Assembly: GCA_015478945.1 (NCBI GenBank) | Contig: JABUQX010116882.1 | Location: 1 to 17,903, forward strand | Length of the DNA: 17,903 bases | Source: Trachelipus rathkii | Lineage: Eukaryota; Arthropoda; Malacostraca; Isopoda; Trachelipodidae | Direction of reading: 5' to 3' | In this document: piece after piece, positions 8,963 through 17,903 of the stretch | How positions within the stretch are numbered: position 1 is the stretch's first letter | Layout: each line of letters starts with the position of its first letter | Position numbers and translations under genes: made by a program | Notes under the pieces: generated by a model | The model's input: the letters and a program-made list of their open reading frames with translations, nothing else | Databases searched by the model: none | Told to the model about the DNA's origin: nothing

Positions 8963-10871
8963 AGATAGATTTTGCTTCATCGAATACTATCTCTAAACTC
9001 CAATTTTAATTTATATTACGTTCAATCAATTTGACAGCACAGGACTTTTCCTCTAACGTTACCTGAAAGTTCGGGTTAATGTCAATAAGTCCAGAACTAT
9101 TCAGATCATATTTAGTTTATCATGAATATAGATCGCACGAAAGCGTCAGAATAATTCATCTCTTAGAATAATTTCTCATTCGTTACCATTATGAAATTTA
9201 CTTTTCATACGTCAAGTAAGAAAATTAATACTGTAAAGTTGCAGGACAATAATTTATCTATAGAATAACCCTTGATAAATCTGATAAACTATTGTAAAAA
9301 CTTATTCCTAATATTTATTTATCTTAGCTTCTAATTTCCATTCTGTACGATAGAAATACAAACTAAGAAAAATATAAATAAAATATTGAACTTCCAACAT
9401 TTTAACGCACTTTAATATATTCCATTATGAATTATTTAATCTTATCTATTTTAACTTAATAATGTATATTAATATTTATGTTATTTATAGTATAGTATAC
9501 TATCTAATTATATATATTATTTATTATATAATTATATAATTATTATTATTATATAATATTTTAAAAAGTTAACTCAAAACAATTCTTAATTTATATATAT
9601 AATCAATTGTATTTGTGCTTAAAAAAAGCCGCCATGTAACTATTATACCTGGCTGTTTCTAACGTAAGTAATGAGTATTCTTTAAGAATTAATGATGCTG
9701 GAATATAAAATAGAACAACAGATCCGATATTTTATAGTAAGGATGTCAACCGGTATAATATAAGAGATACTATCCGTTCCTTAGATTAGGTTCATATTTT
9801 CGGCATAAGGATAATATATTTTATTATATGTAATATAATATGCAAGAGGGGATAAAAAAGAGATAACTTAAATTTCGTTAGTATTATATACTTAAAAATA
9901 TTACTAATTTAAAAATCTAATAAAATAAATAAAATGAAATAAATGTATAAAGTTAGAAAAGATCACTTACTCAACCTGGGATACTTTAAAGATGATATCA
10001 AAAAACTTGTACCATTTTGTTAATATTTGTTTATGTTAGGTATCCATATCGTTAATTGCTTAATTGTGTGTGAGATGCCATTTAAGAGTCCAATCGAATT
10101 AAACCGTTTTCTTATGTACCTTCGCTATAGAATTTAAGCTTATAATCAAAAATTTTCGTAGTATCAGATCATGATTTTTGTACATTGAAATAGATGATAA
10201 TGCATGACAGAATTGGTCTCGTTCTTTAATTTTAAACTATGACAATTGAGCCTAGAATATATTTTTAAATTTGTGCGTATGTTTATGCTTTTAAAGGTGT
10301 AAAATATTGATCTTTTTTGCCTTTAACAAGGTATTTAAGTCTACATAAATTCTAAACGTAATTATGGTGGGCTAACAAGCTTTCATCATGGTTTGATGGG
10401 CTAATAAATTTCCTCTTAGTAATATCCTGAATTAATAGGCGTTTTATAACATATATTCCTACTTTTCAGAATCAATGAATCCGGTACACACATTTTTAGC
10501 TACTCCACCATCCGAAAGCGTGTCAACGGATTAGAGAATGCAACGAGCTCAGTTCAAAAGCTTAAAGTACGATCTAATATAACCTGTCTCCCGGCTTTTG
10601 CTTTAATATAATGTATACTGTAGAATTTAATTTTCTTAAGTTTGTTCTCTTCATCTTTTTCTGACTGATATTTTCAGTTTTATAATATAATACGAGCTTA
10701 TAACTATATTTTCACAATTTATTTGTTAAACCTAAACTATTATATTTTCTTTTGCTTAAAATTGCTATTTATTTTTAAAAAAATGTATTTATTCAAAAAT
10801 CTGTTTCATTATTAAACATTGTATGTTTTTGCTATAAAGATTACTTTTTAACAAAAAAAATGCAATTTTAA
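8963..10871. other. Unique AT-rich spacer, no gene recognised
   Basis: The first ~150 bases may be the 3' remainder of the mariner relic. The rest is AT-rich with a TA-rich patch at 9482-9560 and no frame longer than about 60 codons. A short near-duplicate (ATGGTGGGCTAACAA near 10364, then GATGGGCTAATAAA near 10395) is the only small repeat I see. The 61-codon minus frame at 10789-10974 ends inside the tandem array described next and has no recognised motif. Confidence 0.6.
9482..9560. repeat. Short TA/TTA-rich tract
   Basis: About 80 bases of TATAGTATAGTATAC-like and TTATTATTATTATAT-like sequence, a mix of decayed TA and TTA microsatellite. Confidence 0.75.
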
Positions 10872-11225
10872 TTGACCCTATAAGCAGTAGAACGGCAGTG
10901 ACAGTCAACATTCTCATAACAAGCCATTCCCCATCGTTGTCAGCGCTATGCTCTTTCCCTACTCGTAGGGTCACTTAAATATCCACCTTATTGACCCTAA
11001 AGCAGTAAAGCAGTAGCGTAAACACCCCATACAAGCCACCTCCATCCCGCTATGTGCTATTGCTTTACTGCTTTATGGTCAGTAAATACCCACTTTATTG
11101 ACCCTAAAACAGTAAAGGAGTAGCACAAACACCCCACACAAGCCCCCTCCCATGCCCTATTGTTTTACTGCTTTAGAGTCATTAAATATTTACTTTATTG
11201 ACCCCAAAGAAGTTAAAGCAATGAA
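10872..11225. repeat. Tandem array of ~100-bp hairpin-forming units
   Basis: Four units begin with TTGACCC at 10872, 10991, 11098 and 11198 (spacings 119, 107 and 100). Within unit 2, the 26 bases at 10992-11017 pair with 11056-11081 as an inverted repeat with 24 of 26 matches around a 38-base loop. Unit 3 shows the same fold (11099-11124 with 11156-11181, 20 of 26). Unit 1 is more diverged and unit 4 appears partial. A linker of the type GTCA, TAAATA, then CTTTATTGACC or a close variant recurs at 10970, 11078 and 11178. The loops are C-rich (ACACCCC, AGCCCCCTCC). No open frame crosses the array. Confidence 0.9.
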
Positions 11226-11455
11226 CGAAAACCACTCCCATACACTCAAGGTATATCAGGAACAACCTTAAGCAAGTTTTGCATCTTCCTTGAAGCTCAT
11301 TTTCTATTAAATGACCTCGATTTTTTTTCCTACATTTTTACTACTTGTAGTAAGAGGAAAATATAAATAAAAAAAGTCAATTTAATACATCTAAAACTAT
11401 GAAATCTACCGTCTTATTTAAATGCTTTCCTCCAAATAATTTTGAAGATGTAAAT
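11226..11455. other. Short AT-rich spacer
   Basis: Unique AT-rich sequence after the hairpin array, with a T-run near 11322. No gene or element recognised. Confidence 0.5.
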
Positions 11456-11735
11456 ATATACAGTATAATATTATATATATAAATAGTATAAATATATATA
11501 TGCTATATAATACTATAATACTATATATAGTTTAAATATTACTATATCATAAGTAATAGATAGTTATATATATTATAATATTATATATATACAGCGGGAG
11601 CATGAAATAGCCACAAATTATTCTTACATAGGTAATTACATACTTAATCACATAACATTATAGTATATATAGCAGTGATATTAGTATATGTAATATATCA
11701 TATATAATTATATATATATAATATAATACGTTTTA
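11456..11735. repeat. TA-rich tracts with unique island
   Basis: TA-dominated sequence at 11456-11595 and 11660-11730, separated by a short unique stretch (about 11593-11660). No coding signal. Confidence 0.8.
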
Positions 11736-11830
11736 TATAGACTTTGTCTTCATTAAACATTGAAATAAGGCGGTATGGTAGATAAACGCGGATTATTGCA
11801 GGTATACTTTAACTTATGTTGATAGGATAA
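11736..11830. other. Short unique island between TA arrays
   Basis: Less than 100 bases of mixed composition, including AAGGCGGTATGG and AAACGCGG. It is too short to classify. Confidence 0.4.
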
Positions 11831-12230
11831 TAATATATAACAATAACTATTAATATAATATAATATATATATAAATATATATACTATATATATTAATATT
11901 ATATATATATAGTATTATAATACTATAAATATATAATTATATATAATATATAATATATTAAATATCTATATATATATCTAATAATACACTTAATATATAT
12001 ATATAATATGAGTTAATATTATATATACATATATATATAATTCATATATAATATATAAGTATATTATATATACTAATATTATAATAATATATATATTTAT
12101 ATATATATCATAATATATATATATATTATATATATATATATATATTAACTATTATTAATATATATATATATACATATATATATAAAAATATATATATATC
12201 TAATATATATAAATATATATATATATATAG

Positions 12231-12258
<28 letters not shown>
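11831..12258. repeat. Long TA array
   Basis: About 430 bases almost wholly A and T with many perfect TA runs, the longest near 12232-12256. It passes directly into a TAG trinucleotide block. Confidence 0.92.
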
Positions 12259-12262
<4 letters not shown>

Positions 12263-12270
12263 CTATTATA

Positions 12271-12365
12271 ATAGTAGTAGTAGTAGTAGCAGCAGCAGTA
12301 GTAGTAAGTAGCAGTAGTAAGTCAAGTAGTATGTAGTAGTAGTAGCATAGTAGTAGTAATAGTTA
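12271..12365. repeat. TAG/CAG-type trinucleotide repeat
   Basis: Runs of TAGTAGTAG with an internal CAGCAGCAG segment (about 12289-12298), then degenerate AGTAGTAAGTAG to about 12365. The reverse frame covering it (12266-12448) translates to Tyr/Leu homopolymer-like sequence and is a repeat artefact, not a gene. Confidence 0.93.
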
Positions 12366-12446
12366 GTAAAGGGGTTAAAGCAAGTGTAATTTTGTTTTCG
12401 GGAATGAAACACTAAAAACCCTAACACACCTCTAAAACCCAAGCTC
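12366..12446. other. Short unique island in repeat block
   Basis: About 80 bases of non-repetitive sequence containing CTAAAAACCCTAAC. The CCCTAA word is isolated and not a telomere array. Confidence 0.45.
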
Positions 12447-12660
12447 AAATAATATATATAACTATATAAATATATATCATATAATATATAGTATATTATA
12501 ATAATAATATTATATTATAATATATATCAATATTTTAAATATATATCTAATATATATAGTATATAATATATTAATACATATATTATAATATATATATATA
12601 TATTATATTATAATATATATACTATATATATATATAATTATATATAATATATATATATTA
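12447..12660. repeat. TA array
   Basis: TA-rich sequence of about 210 bases with frequent AATAAT interruptions, ending just before a T-rich stretch. Confidence 0.9.
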
Positions 12661-12754
12661 CTTTCCCTATTCTGTTTTACGACTTCGTCCATCAGTTTTA
12701 TTTTTTTTTGTTTTTTTTTAATATATTGCACTTATGAGTACTAAACAATGAAGT

Positions 12755-13490
12755 TTCAGTGTAACAGGCTGCCACTGCATAAAAGTTCGAAATATCCTAT
12801 AAAATTTTCTTAGAAAAATCACATATATGGTAAATATTGTTTTTTCAAAAATGAAATATCTCGAAAAGTACGACGCCTACAGAAAAACCAACATATTTTG
12901 TGATCACGTATAAAGCTTATACAAAAATGGTAAAAAAATTAACATATATTTTAGCTTCGAGCCAATTGGGACAGAGGGGGACGTTTTGCCATACCCCGTA
13001 GGGGAGGGGCGGAGGAACCCCGCGCCACCCAAAGACCAAAGAGCAGAGTTTTCCGAGACCCCCCGAGGGGGGGAAATAGGTCTACCCTGGTCTTCCCCGG
13101 GAATCAGAGAGACCCGATGCCGTCACCTTTGCGGTTCCCTTGGTGTATTCCTTTAGTTGAAAAACACCCTCAAAAAAAATAAAACATAAATATTATTAAA
13201 AAAAAAAATTATTTTTTAAAAATTTTTTAAAATTACTGTTTAAATTTTTTTTATATAAGGGTGAATTATTGATTTTAATATTTCAGTGTTTATACTGCTG
13301 AATTATATGTAAAAAAAAAGAAAAAAAAAATAATTAAAACTGACGGAGCGGAAAAATAAAAGGTCTGTATATTTTTGAATCGATGTCCGTTACCACTCGA
13401 AATGATTTGTTAGGATCATATAGAAATATTATAAAGAAAAAAACAAAAAAAAAAATCAAAACGACGGAGTCCGTAAACAGATAAGGTCCT
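12755..13490. mobile_element. Candidate composite interspersed repeat with GC-rich core
   Basis: Three segments look like one unit. The first is a non-TA AT-rich lead (12755-12956), including ATATCTCGAAAAGTACGACG. The second is a GC-rich core (12957-13140) starting AGCTTCGAGCCAATTGGGAC. The third is an A-rich tail region (13140-13490) containing two related blocks. The core holds the hairpin-like strings CCCC-GTA-GGGG (12994-13004) and CCCCCC-GA-GGGGGGG (13059-13073). No open frame spans it, so if mobile it would be non-autonomous. I have a vague memory of similar sequence in cephalopod genomes but cannot name a family. Boundaries are approximate. Confidence 0.45.
13186..13260. repeat. A/T homopolymer-rich tract
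   Basis: Consecutive runs of A and T (12 A, 6 T, 5 A, 6 T and similar) followed by TTTAAATTTTTTTTATATA. It is simple sequence inside the candidate composite repeat. Confidence 0.85.
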
Positions 13491-13500
13491 ATATATATAA
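13316..13500. repeat. Two related ~40-bp blocks about 124 bp apart
   Basis: The block at about 13320-13372 has an A-run, then AAAACTGACGGAGCGG, then AAAGGTCTGTATAT. The block at about 13446-13497 has an A-run, then AAAACGACGGAGTCCG, then AAGGTCCTATATAT. The common order of A-run, CGACGGAG-like core and AGGTC...TATAT indicates a diverged direct duplication. Confidence 0.7.
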
Positions 13501-13660
13501 AAATAATTTATATTATATATATATAATAATACTTTGTAAAGATTGATAAGATATACGTACATAAGTATATATATTATTAAAATCTATATAATTATAATAA
13601 TATATTAATATACTATATTAATTATATTATTATAATATTAATAGATAACTATATATCAAA
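13491..13660. repeat. TA-rich tract
   Basis: TA-dominated sequence with TAATAATA interruptions. No coding content. Confidence 0.8.
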
Positions 13661-13856
13661 TATAGGATGATATAATACCATATAAATTAAAGAAAAGTTG
13701 TATGTGGAAATAGTCGAAATAAACTTTTAATAATGAAACAGACTTGAATCTCTTAATTTTACTTTATAATAACGGTCATTATGTAACAATAAATAATTTA
13801 AGTTATAAACTCTCCTAAATGCAATATAAACGAATACATTTATTTGTTTATAGTAT

Positions 13857-14098
13857 GATTATTATATTTGTTTATATATTATTATATATATACTATATAT
13901 ATATATATTATATTATTATTATATATAATATAAAATATATTTTATATACTATATATATGTTTATATATATATTTATATATATTTATAATATAGTATATAT
14001 TATATAGTATATATACATAATATTAGTAGTATTAATAATATAGTTAGAATATAATATTATATATAATATTATATTATATCTATTTATTATCTTTCTAT
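13857..14098. repeat. TA array
   Basis: A TA array with TTATTATTA and TTTATATATAT slips. The 62-codon plus frame at 13819-14007 is Tyr/Ile-rich and arises from this array, not from a gene. Confidence 0.9.
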
Positions 14099-14118
14099 TT
14101 ATATTTATATTTAATCAC

Positions 14119-14304
14119 CTATTTATTTTCCCAAGTAATGGATAACGGTGTCGTGACGAGCTTACGAAAAGAAATAGCCAGTTTAGTAAAACATTGACAC
14201 GAAGTCGAAAAGTAAAACCCTAGCTTTCTTAACCCGCCGCTCCTCAAGATACCTATTAATTGTATAGCGAGAGACCTGCATCGCAGTCTAGAAATAATTT
14301 CCAA
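14119..14304 (-). pseudogene. Possible BEL/Pao-like retroelement scrap (very weak)
   Basis: On the minus strand a 61-codon frame contains LAIQLIGILRSGGLRKLGF. This loosely resembles the reverse transcriptase region of BEL/Pao elements, where AI-LI---L--GGF-LTKW follows the VDD box. No VDD box is visible upstream on that strand and the downstream part is lost in the TA array. The match is about ten positions and could be chance. The frame is otherwise unremarkable and no other domain of such an element can be read nearby. Confidence 0.18.
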
Positions 14305-16676
14305 CCCTAATAGCTTTCATTAGGTAGGATTATTCATTTAAAAGATGTGGTGACGCGCGTATGTTAGGTCCTGATACTATTGAACAACTGCGAGGTCTCA
14401 AAAAGTTGCATAAGGAAGATAACATGTAAGTGCAAACAGGTATTTATTCGGGATAAAGGTCCAAATCCCGTTCAACAATTATTTGCCGAATGAAAGCTTA
14501 ATGTTATCATTTAAACGCAAGAAGCATTACGTAAATCAAAATATAATGAATATTTAAAGTTCTTGTGTTATAATGATCACAGAAAACTACGATAATAATA
14601 GTTCAATCCCTGAACTAATGGTTGACAACTTTAATAAGATCTGCGATTTTATTTCAGAATTACAAATTAATGGTGATGTTATTTTTCAAAGATAGAAGTC
14701 ATCTATCTATTCTATAATAAATACTCCTAGACAAGAGGGAGGGACTGTGTCGTCCGCTACTGTCCTGTTGTGTTCAGATTACTCATTCTATACTTTACTT
14801 GCGAAGAAACTCACTGTTAACAGAATCTGGAAATAAAACCAATTTTGCGGCAATGGTTGTCTGATGCGAGAGTTCCTACTGATCGTTCACTATAAGTAAC
14901 TTACAGGTATTGAGTTGTGATAAATTTCGCTTCTTCATTGGCGGGTACAGAATTTAAAGAATAGTAATCCTAAGAGCCGTAAGAGGGAATTTCTTTTAAC
15001 AATATAGTTAGTTCCGTATACCGGGTTAGTCCTTCCATGAGAGACTCGTTGCTATTACATGGTCAGGCATTGAGTTAGTGATCGTGGAGAAATGTAAGCA
15101 AATGTTAGAAGGTTTATACAATAATTTGTCAGGAGACAATAAGCTGCTCAATTAGGTAACTTATTAATTTTTACACTTCGAAGTAATTTTTTAATACAGA
15201 TGCAAAAGGAGGAAAATGAGAGCGTTTACTGGGAAAGTTCTTTGACGCAGATCATATTTAAGCCCTCTCTTCATATAGGAAGTCGAATGATGGCTTGCCA
15301 ACAATGCAGAAACATATAATTCATTCTAGATCTACGTCGAAAGTAATATATCTTTCCTAGTTAAGAGATGCTCTTTCTTGCATATTTGGATATAGATAAA
15401 GTTTATTTAGGTCATAGGAAACCTTAAATTGGTAAAAGTGTATCATCTAATCTAATGATATTAAATTACCATTAATATACGATGCTTTCTTTATTAAATA
15501 TTAGTTTTGTGTTTTCAACTTGGCAAACTTTCCTCCTTTTTGACCTCCTTGAAATAAATAACTGTGAAGGATATTTTTTGAAAAAAAATCTTTTAAGAGT
15601 GAAAGGAATAATAAGAATTTACATGATAGGGGCATATGGGATGAATAGATACCTCATATAGCGAACGCAAAATGGCCAAAGATAAAGATGTGGATTTGAA
15701 CTTCTTACAAATTATTAAAGAAAAAGAACATAGGATTTGTAGTGCCATATAAACATTCAAATCTCGGTAACCTCTCTTACTTATATGTCATAGAGACTCG
15801 CCATAGATAATCGGTGGACAATGATTAAAGTGAGCAATTAGATACATCCTCTAGGAAAGAGCTCTAAATGGGACAGGTGCTTAATAGAACTTGAAACTTC
15901 TCCGCGTAGAAAATAAAATAATTACCAGAAGTTTGGCGGTCGAAAACATGCAAAAGACTTTTCAGATTTGCTATAGAAGAAACTATGAATTTAATGATGA
16001 GGCCGCTCTCTGAACTCGGGAGAGATAAAATTATCCTATAGGTAGAGTTGTCAAATAGTATGTCAATTACGTCAAAATAGGAGTTCATTTCGCATTACCA
16101 GCGCATAGTCGAATTGGGATCGCACCTAATGCGACACTACCATACGCAACACTATCAAGCAATCAAATGCCGATTGGTCAAACATCTTAAATACAATATT
16201 TCATTCTCTCCTCAGACGACTTTCTACGAAAATGAGAAATCCACTATACAATTTGGTCCTAAACTGTAATTAGACGTACGGGAATTTCGAGCTGCAGTAG
16301 AACGCTATTAAATTTACATATGTTTTATTTACAATTTCAAGGAAAAAGATAGAGTGAATGCTTTTCTATCATTTCGTACACTCAAATATATAATAACTCA
16401 GACTTGAGACTCAGAATCGATACTTTTATCTTCTCGTATTGCCGAGTCTAAAAAATCTGAAAGATTACTATTATAAAACCGTCTGACAGTGCTTTTTCAA
16501 ACTCAGACAGGTCTTTACATAGAAGGGTCAAGTACTCATGAATTTTTCCGCAAAAAAACTAGCAAAATAAACTCAATCTCTTATTTTTCAGCAAAGAGAT
16601 TGTAAGCCTCCTAATTCAAGTTAAACATTGGCCAACTTATAGCTTAGACCTCTTCTATAAACAGTCGTGACTCTGC
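14305..16676. other. Unique sequence of mixed composition, no gene recognised
   Basis: About 2.4 kb of less AT-biased, non-repetitive sequence with no frame longer than 74 codons (complement of 15864-16088, no recognised motif). Stops are frequent in all frames. It could be ordinary intergenic or intronic DNA or an old, unrecognisable element. I see no tRNA fold, no clear splice-flanked exon and no tandem repeat. Confidence 0.5.
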
Positions 16677-16869
16677 ATCGATCACACTAAGTCTGTTCTT
16701 AATTTGTAATAAACATTTGATGTCACCCCCTTTAGAGGTGATTTTTAACATTGCTAAGCCGGTGACATCAATCGATCACACAACATACAATAAATTTTTG
16801 TAATAACAGTTTTGGGGTCACGCTTAGAGTTTCCGTTTATGACGTTATCCGAAGCCGGTGAACGCGTCA
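16677..16869. repeat. Two-copy ~95-bp tandem duplication
   Basis: Copy 1 (16677-16770) and copy 2 (16771-16869) both start with ATCGATCACAC. Both carry TTTGTAATAA and GTCAC in the first half, TTAGAG in the middle and AAGCCGGTGA near the end (16756 and 16852). The lengths are 94 and 99 bases. The first copy also contains a perfect 10-base inverted repeat, TGATGTCACC at 16718-16727 and GGTGACATCA at 16761-16770. A further ATCGATCA at 16921 may begin a decayed third copy. Confidence 0.85.
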
Positions 16870-17036
16870 TCTTCCCTCCAGACTAGCCTGAATTGGACTT
16901 GTACAGTCTTTGCTATATATATCGATCAAGCGTCGTGTGTCTGCTTTAGTTCTGTAAAGTTCTGAATAAGATCAATACTCTTACTCTTTTCTTTTTCTTC
17001 GAAAAATTATATTTACATTTCTATCTTTGATATTAC
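16870..17036. other. Unique sequence, possible start of a third decayed copy
   Basis: Non-repetitive sequence with a short TATATATATCGATCA segment (16914-16928) and a pyrimidine-rich stretch near 16980-17000. No gene recognised. Confidence 0.4.
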
Positions 17037-17078
17037 TTACTCTTCTCTTCTTCTTCTTCTTCTTCTTACTTCTTCTCC
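17037..17078. repeat. TTC/CTT trinucleotide microsatellite
   Basis: TTC repeats of about 30 bases with minor interruptions, within a broader pyrimidine-rich region. The plus frame at 17027-17299 and the minus frame at 17138-17338 overlap this pyrimidine-rich region. Both are low-complexity (Phe/Leu or Lys/Arg/Glu-rich), have no recognised domain, and I do not call either a gene. Confidence 0.9.
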
Positions 17079-17903
17079 TTTCTAAAGACGTTATGTTCGC
17101 TTTAACTGCCTCAGAACTCTTAACATTTAGAATGAAATTAATTTTGTCTATGGATTTTCTTTCTCTTTTCTCTTCCCAACTCTTGAAAAGGGGCCATCGA
17201 CATTTCTGTGAACATTCGCGATTCTTTGGAACATTTATTTTGGGACATATTTTCTTGTACAGAAAATTTCTTAAATTCGAACAACCTCCCCCCCGCTAAA
17301 ACGAAATCTCGGCTGCGTCTCTCCACTGTCTTCCACACTCTTGTCTCCCTCTTTGCATGTTCGCTCTATTCTCTCCGTCTCTTATAAACGATAATCTTTT
17401 CCAGCTACAACTTCCGATGGTGCAGCCTTCCCCTTTTCATTCATCCCTCCCCTCTGTGACTAATTTATTCCTCATACCTACTCCAACATAAGAATACGAC
17501 ATTGCTGATATTCTTACTAACAAATCAAGATTCATAAACGGCGCAAAGATGATCAAGTACTGGTAACCGGTCCATGACTAACGTCACATACTCAATCTTA
17601 CAGATCATGTAGAAGCAACTCCCAACTGTAAACTAGAGCTGCGAACAAAACCTTTCTACACCAGCTTTCTATTTCCAACTTAGCTGTTCAACCCTACATC
17701 TACTCTGCAATCCTAGATTTTTTCGATACGTTGGGCATGGCAAGTTCGCGTCTTTTAAACTATATTGTGAACCAGTCACTCTATCTGACCACGATTCGCT
17801 ACGCATTATCGACTGACATGTTCAAATTTTACTGGACTATAACGTTCTTGTTTGGTCCTCACCACTATTGTGATTAACTAATAATACACTATATAAATTT
17901 ATA
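17079..17903. other. Pyrimidine-rich then unique sequence, no gene proven
   Basis: Bases 17079-17460 are C/T-rich on the plus strand. The remainder is of balanced composition. A short plus-strand reading near 17773-17800 gives VTLSDHDSLR, which recalls the SDH motif at the C-terminal end of LINE endonucleases. There is no surrounding support and a stop follows soon after, so I do not call an element. The window ends in AT-rich sequence. Confidence 0.4.

Noticed and set aside
12266..12448. 60-codon minus-strand frame with Tyr and Leu runs
   Set aside because: It is a direct translation of the TAG repeat on the opposite strand.
14376..14430. Reading QLRGLKKLHKEDN, reminiscent of the GLPKIHK motif of Penelope-like elements
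   Set aside because: The expected PLRPI stretch does not follow in any frame and no other Penelope domain is visible, so the similarity is probably chance.
17027..17299. 90-codon plus-strand frame starting MILLTLLFFFFFF, with a signal-peptide-like start
   Set aside because: The hydrophobic start is only the TTC microsatellite read in the Phe/Leu frame. The remainder has no domain and overlaps another low-complexity frame on the other strand.

Overview
This window looks like intergenic or intronic DNA from a large, AT-rich, repeat-laden animal genome. Supporting signs are long irregular TA arrays, several microsatellites and minisatellites, decayed transposons on both strands, and no intact reading frame longer than about 107 codons. 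The style of the repeats (TA arrays, GGGCT-type GC islands, a TCGACAGGGAAAATG minisatellite, a decayed ALDISKAFD-type retrotransposon) reminds me of cephalopod mollusc genomes such as octopus. That is an impression from memory, not a database result, and I hold it with low to moderate confidence. Nothing suggests a bacterium, phage or organelle.

Layout: bases 1-1640 are TA-rich with one isolated GC-rich island (931-1020). Bases 1640-4280 are mostly unique AT-rich sequence with a three-copy 25-bp repeat (3276-3350). A TA array (4286-4914) leads into the clearest coding relic, the 3' part of a non-LTR retrotransposon reverse transcriptase on the minus strand (about 4917-6230). Motif A, PQGS and YADD are readable but broken by frameshifts and by a GA microsatellite. 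Immediately upstream of the relic on its own strand lies a 16-bp minisatellite (6274-6422), whose unit recurs inverted at 6591-6603. TA arrays fill 7233-7741. A decayed mariner/Tc1-type transposase follows on the plus strand (8533-8962).

Bases 10872-11225 hold a four-unit tandem array in which at least two units are near-palindromic and could fold into hairpins. TA arrays, a TAG-rich block and a composite repeat with a GC-rich core (about 12755-13490) fill 11450-14100. The last 3.8 kb is less AT-rich and mostly unrecognised. It contains a two-copy ~95-bp tandem duplication (16677-16869), a TTC tract (17037-17078), and weak, unproven hints of further retroelement remnants.

There are no host genes, RNA genes or operons that I can support, so no set of genes working together can be described. 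The two protein relics are dead mobile-element genes. I see no convincing new biological system. The observations most worth checking are the hairpin-unit array, the minisatellite with its inverted partner, and the composite repeat with the GC-rich core.
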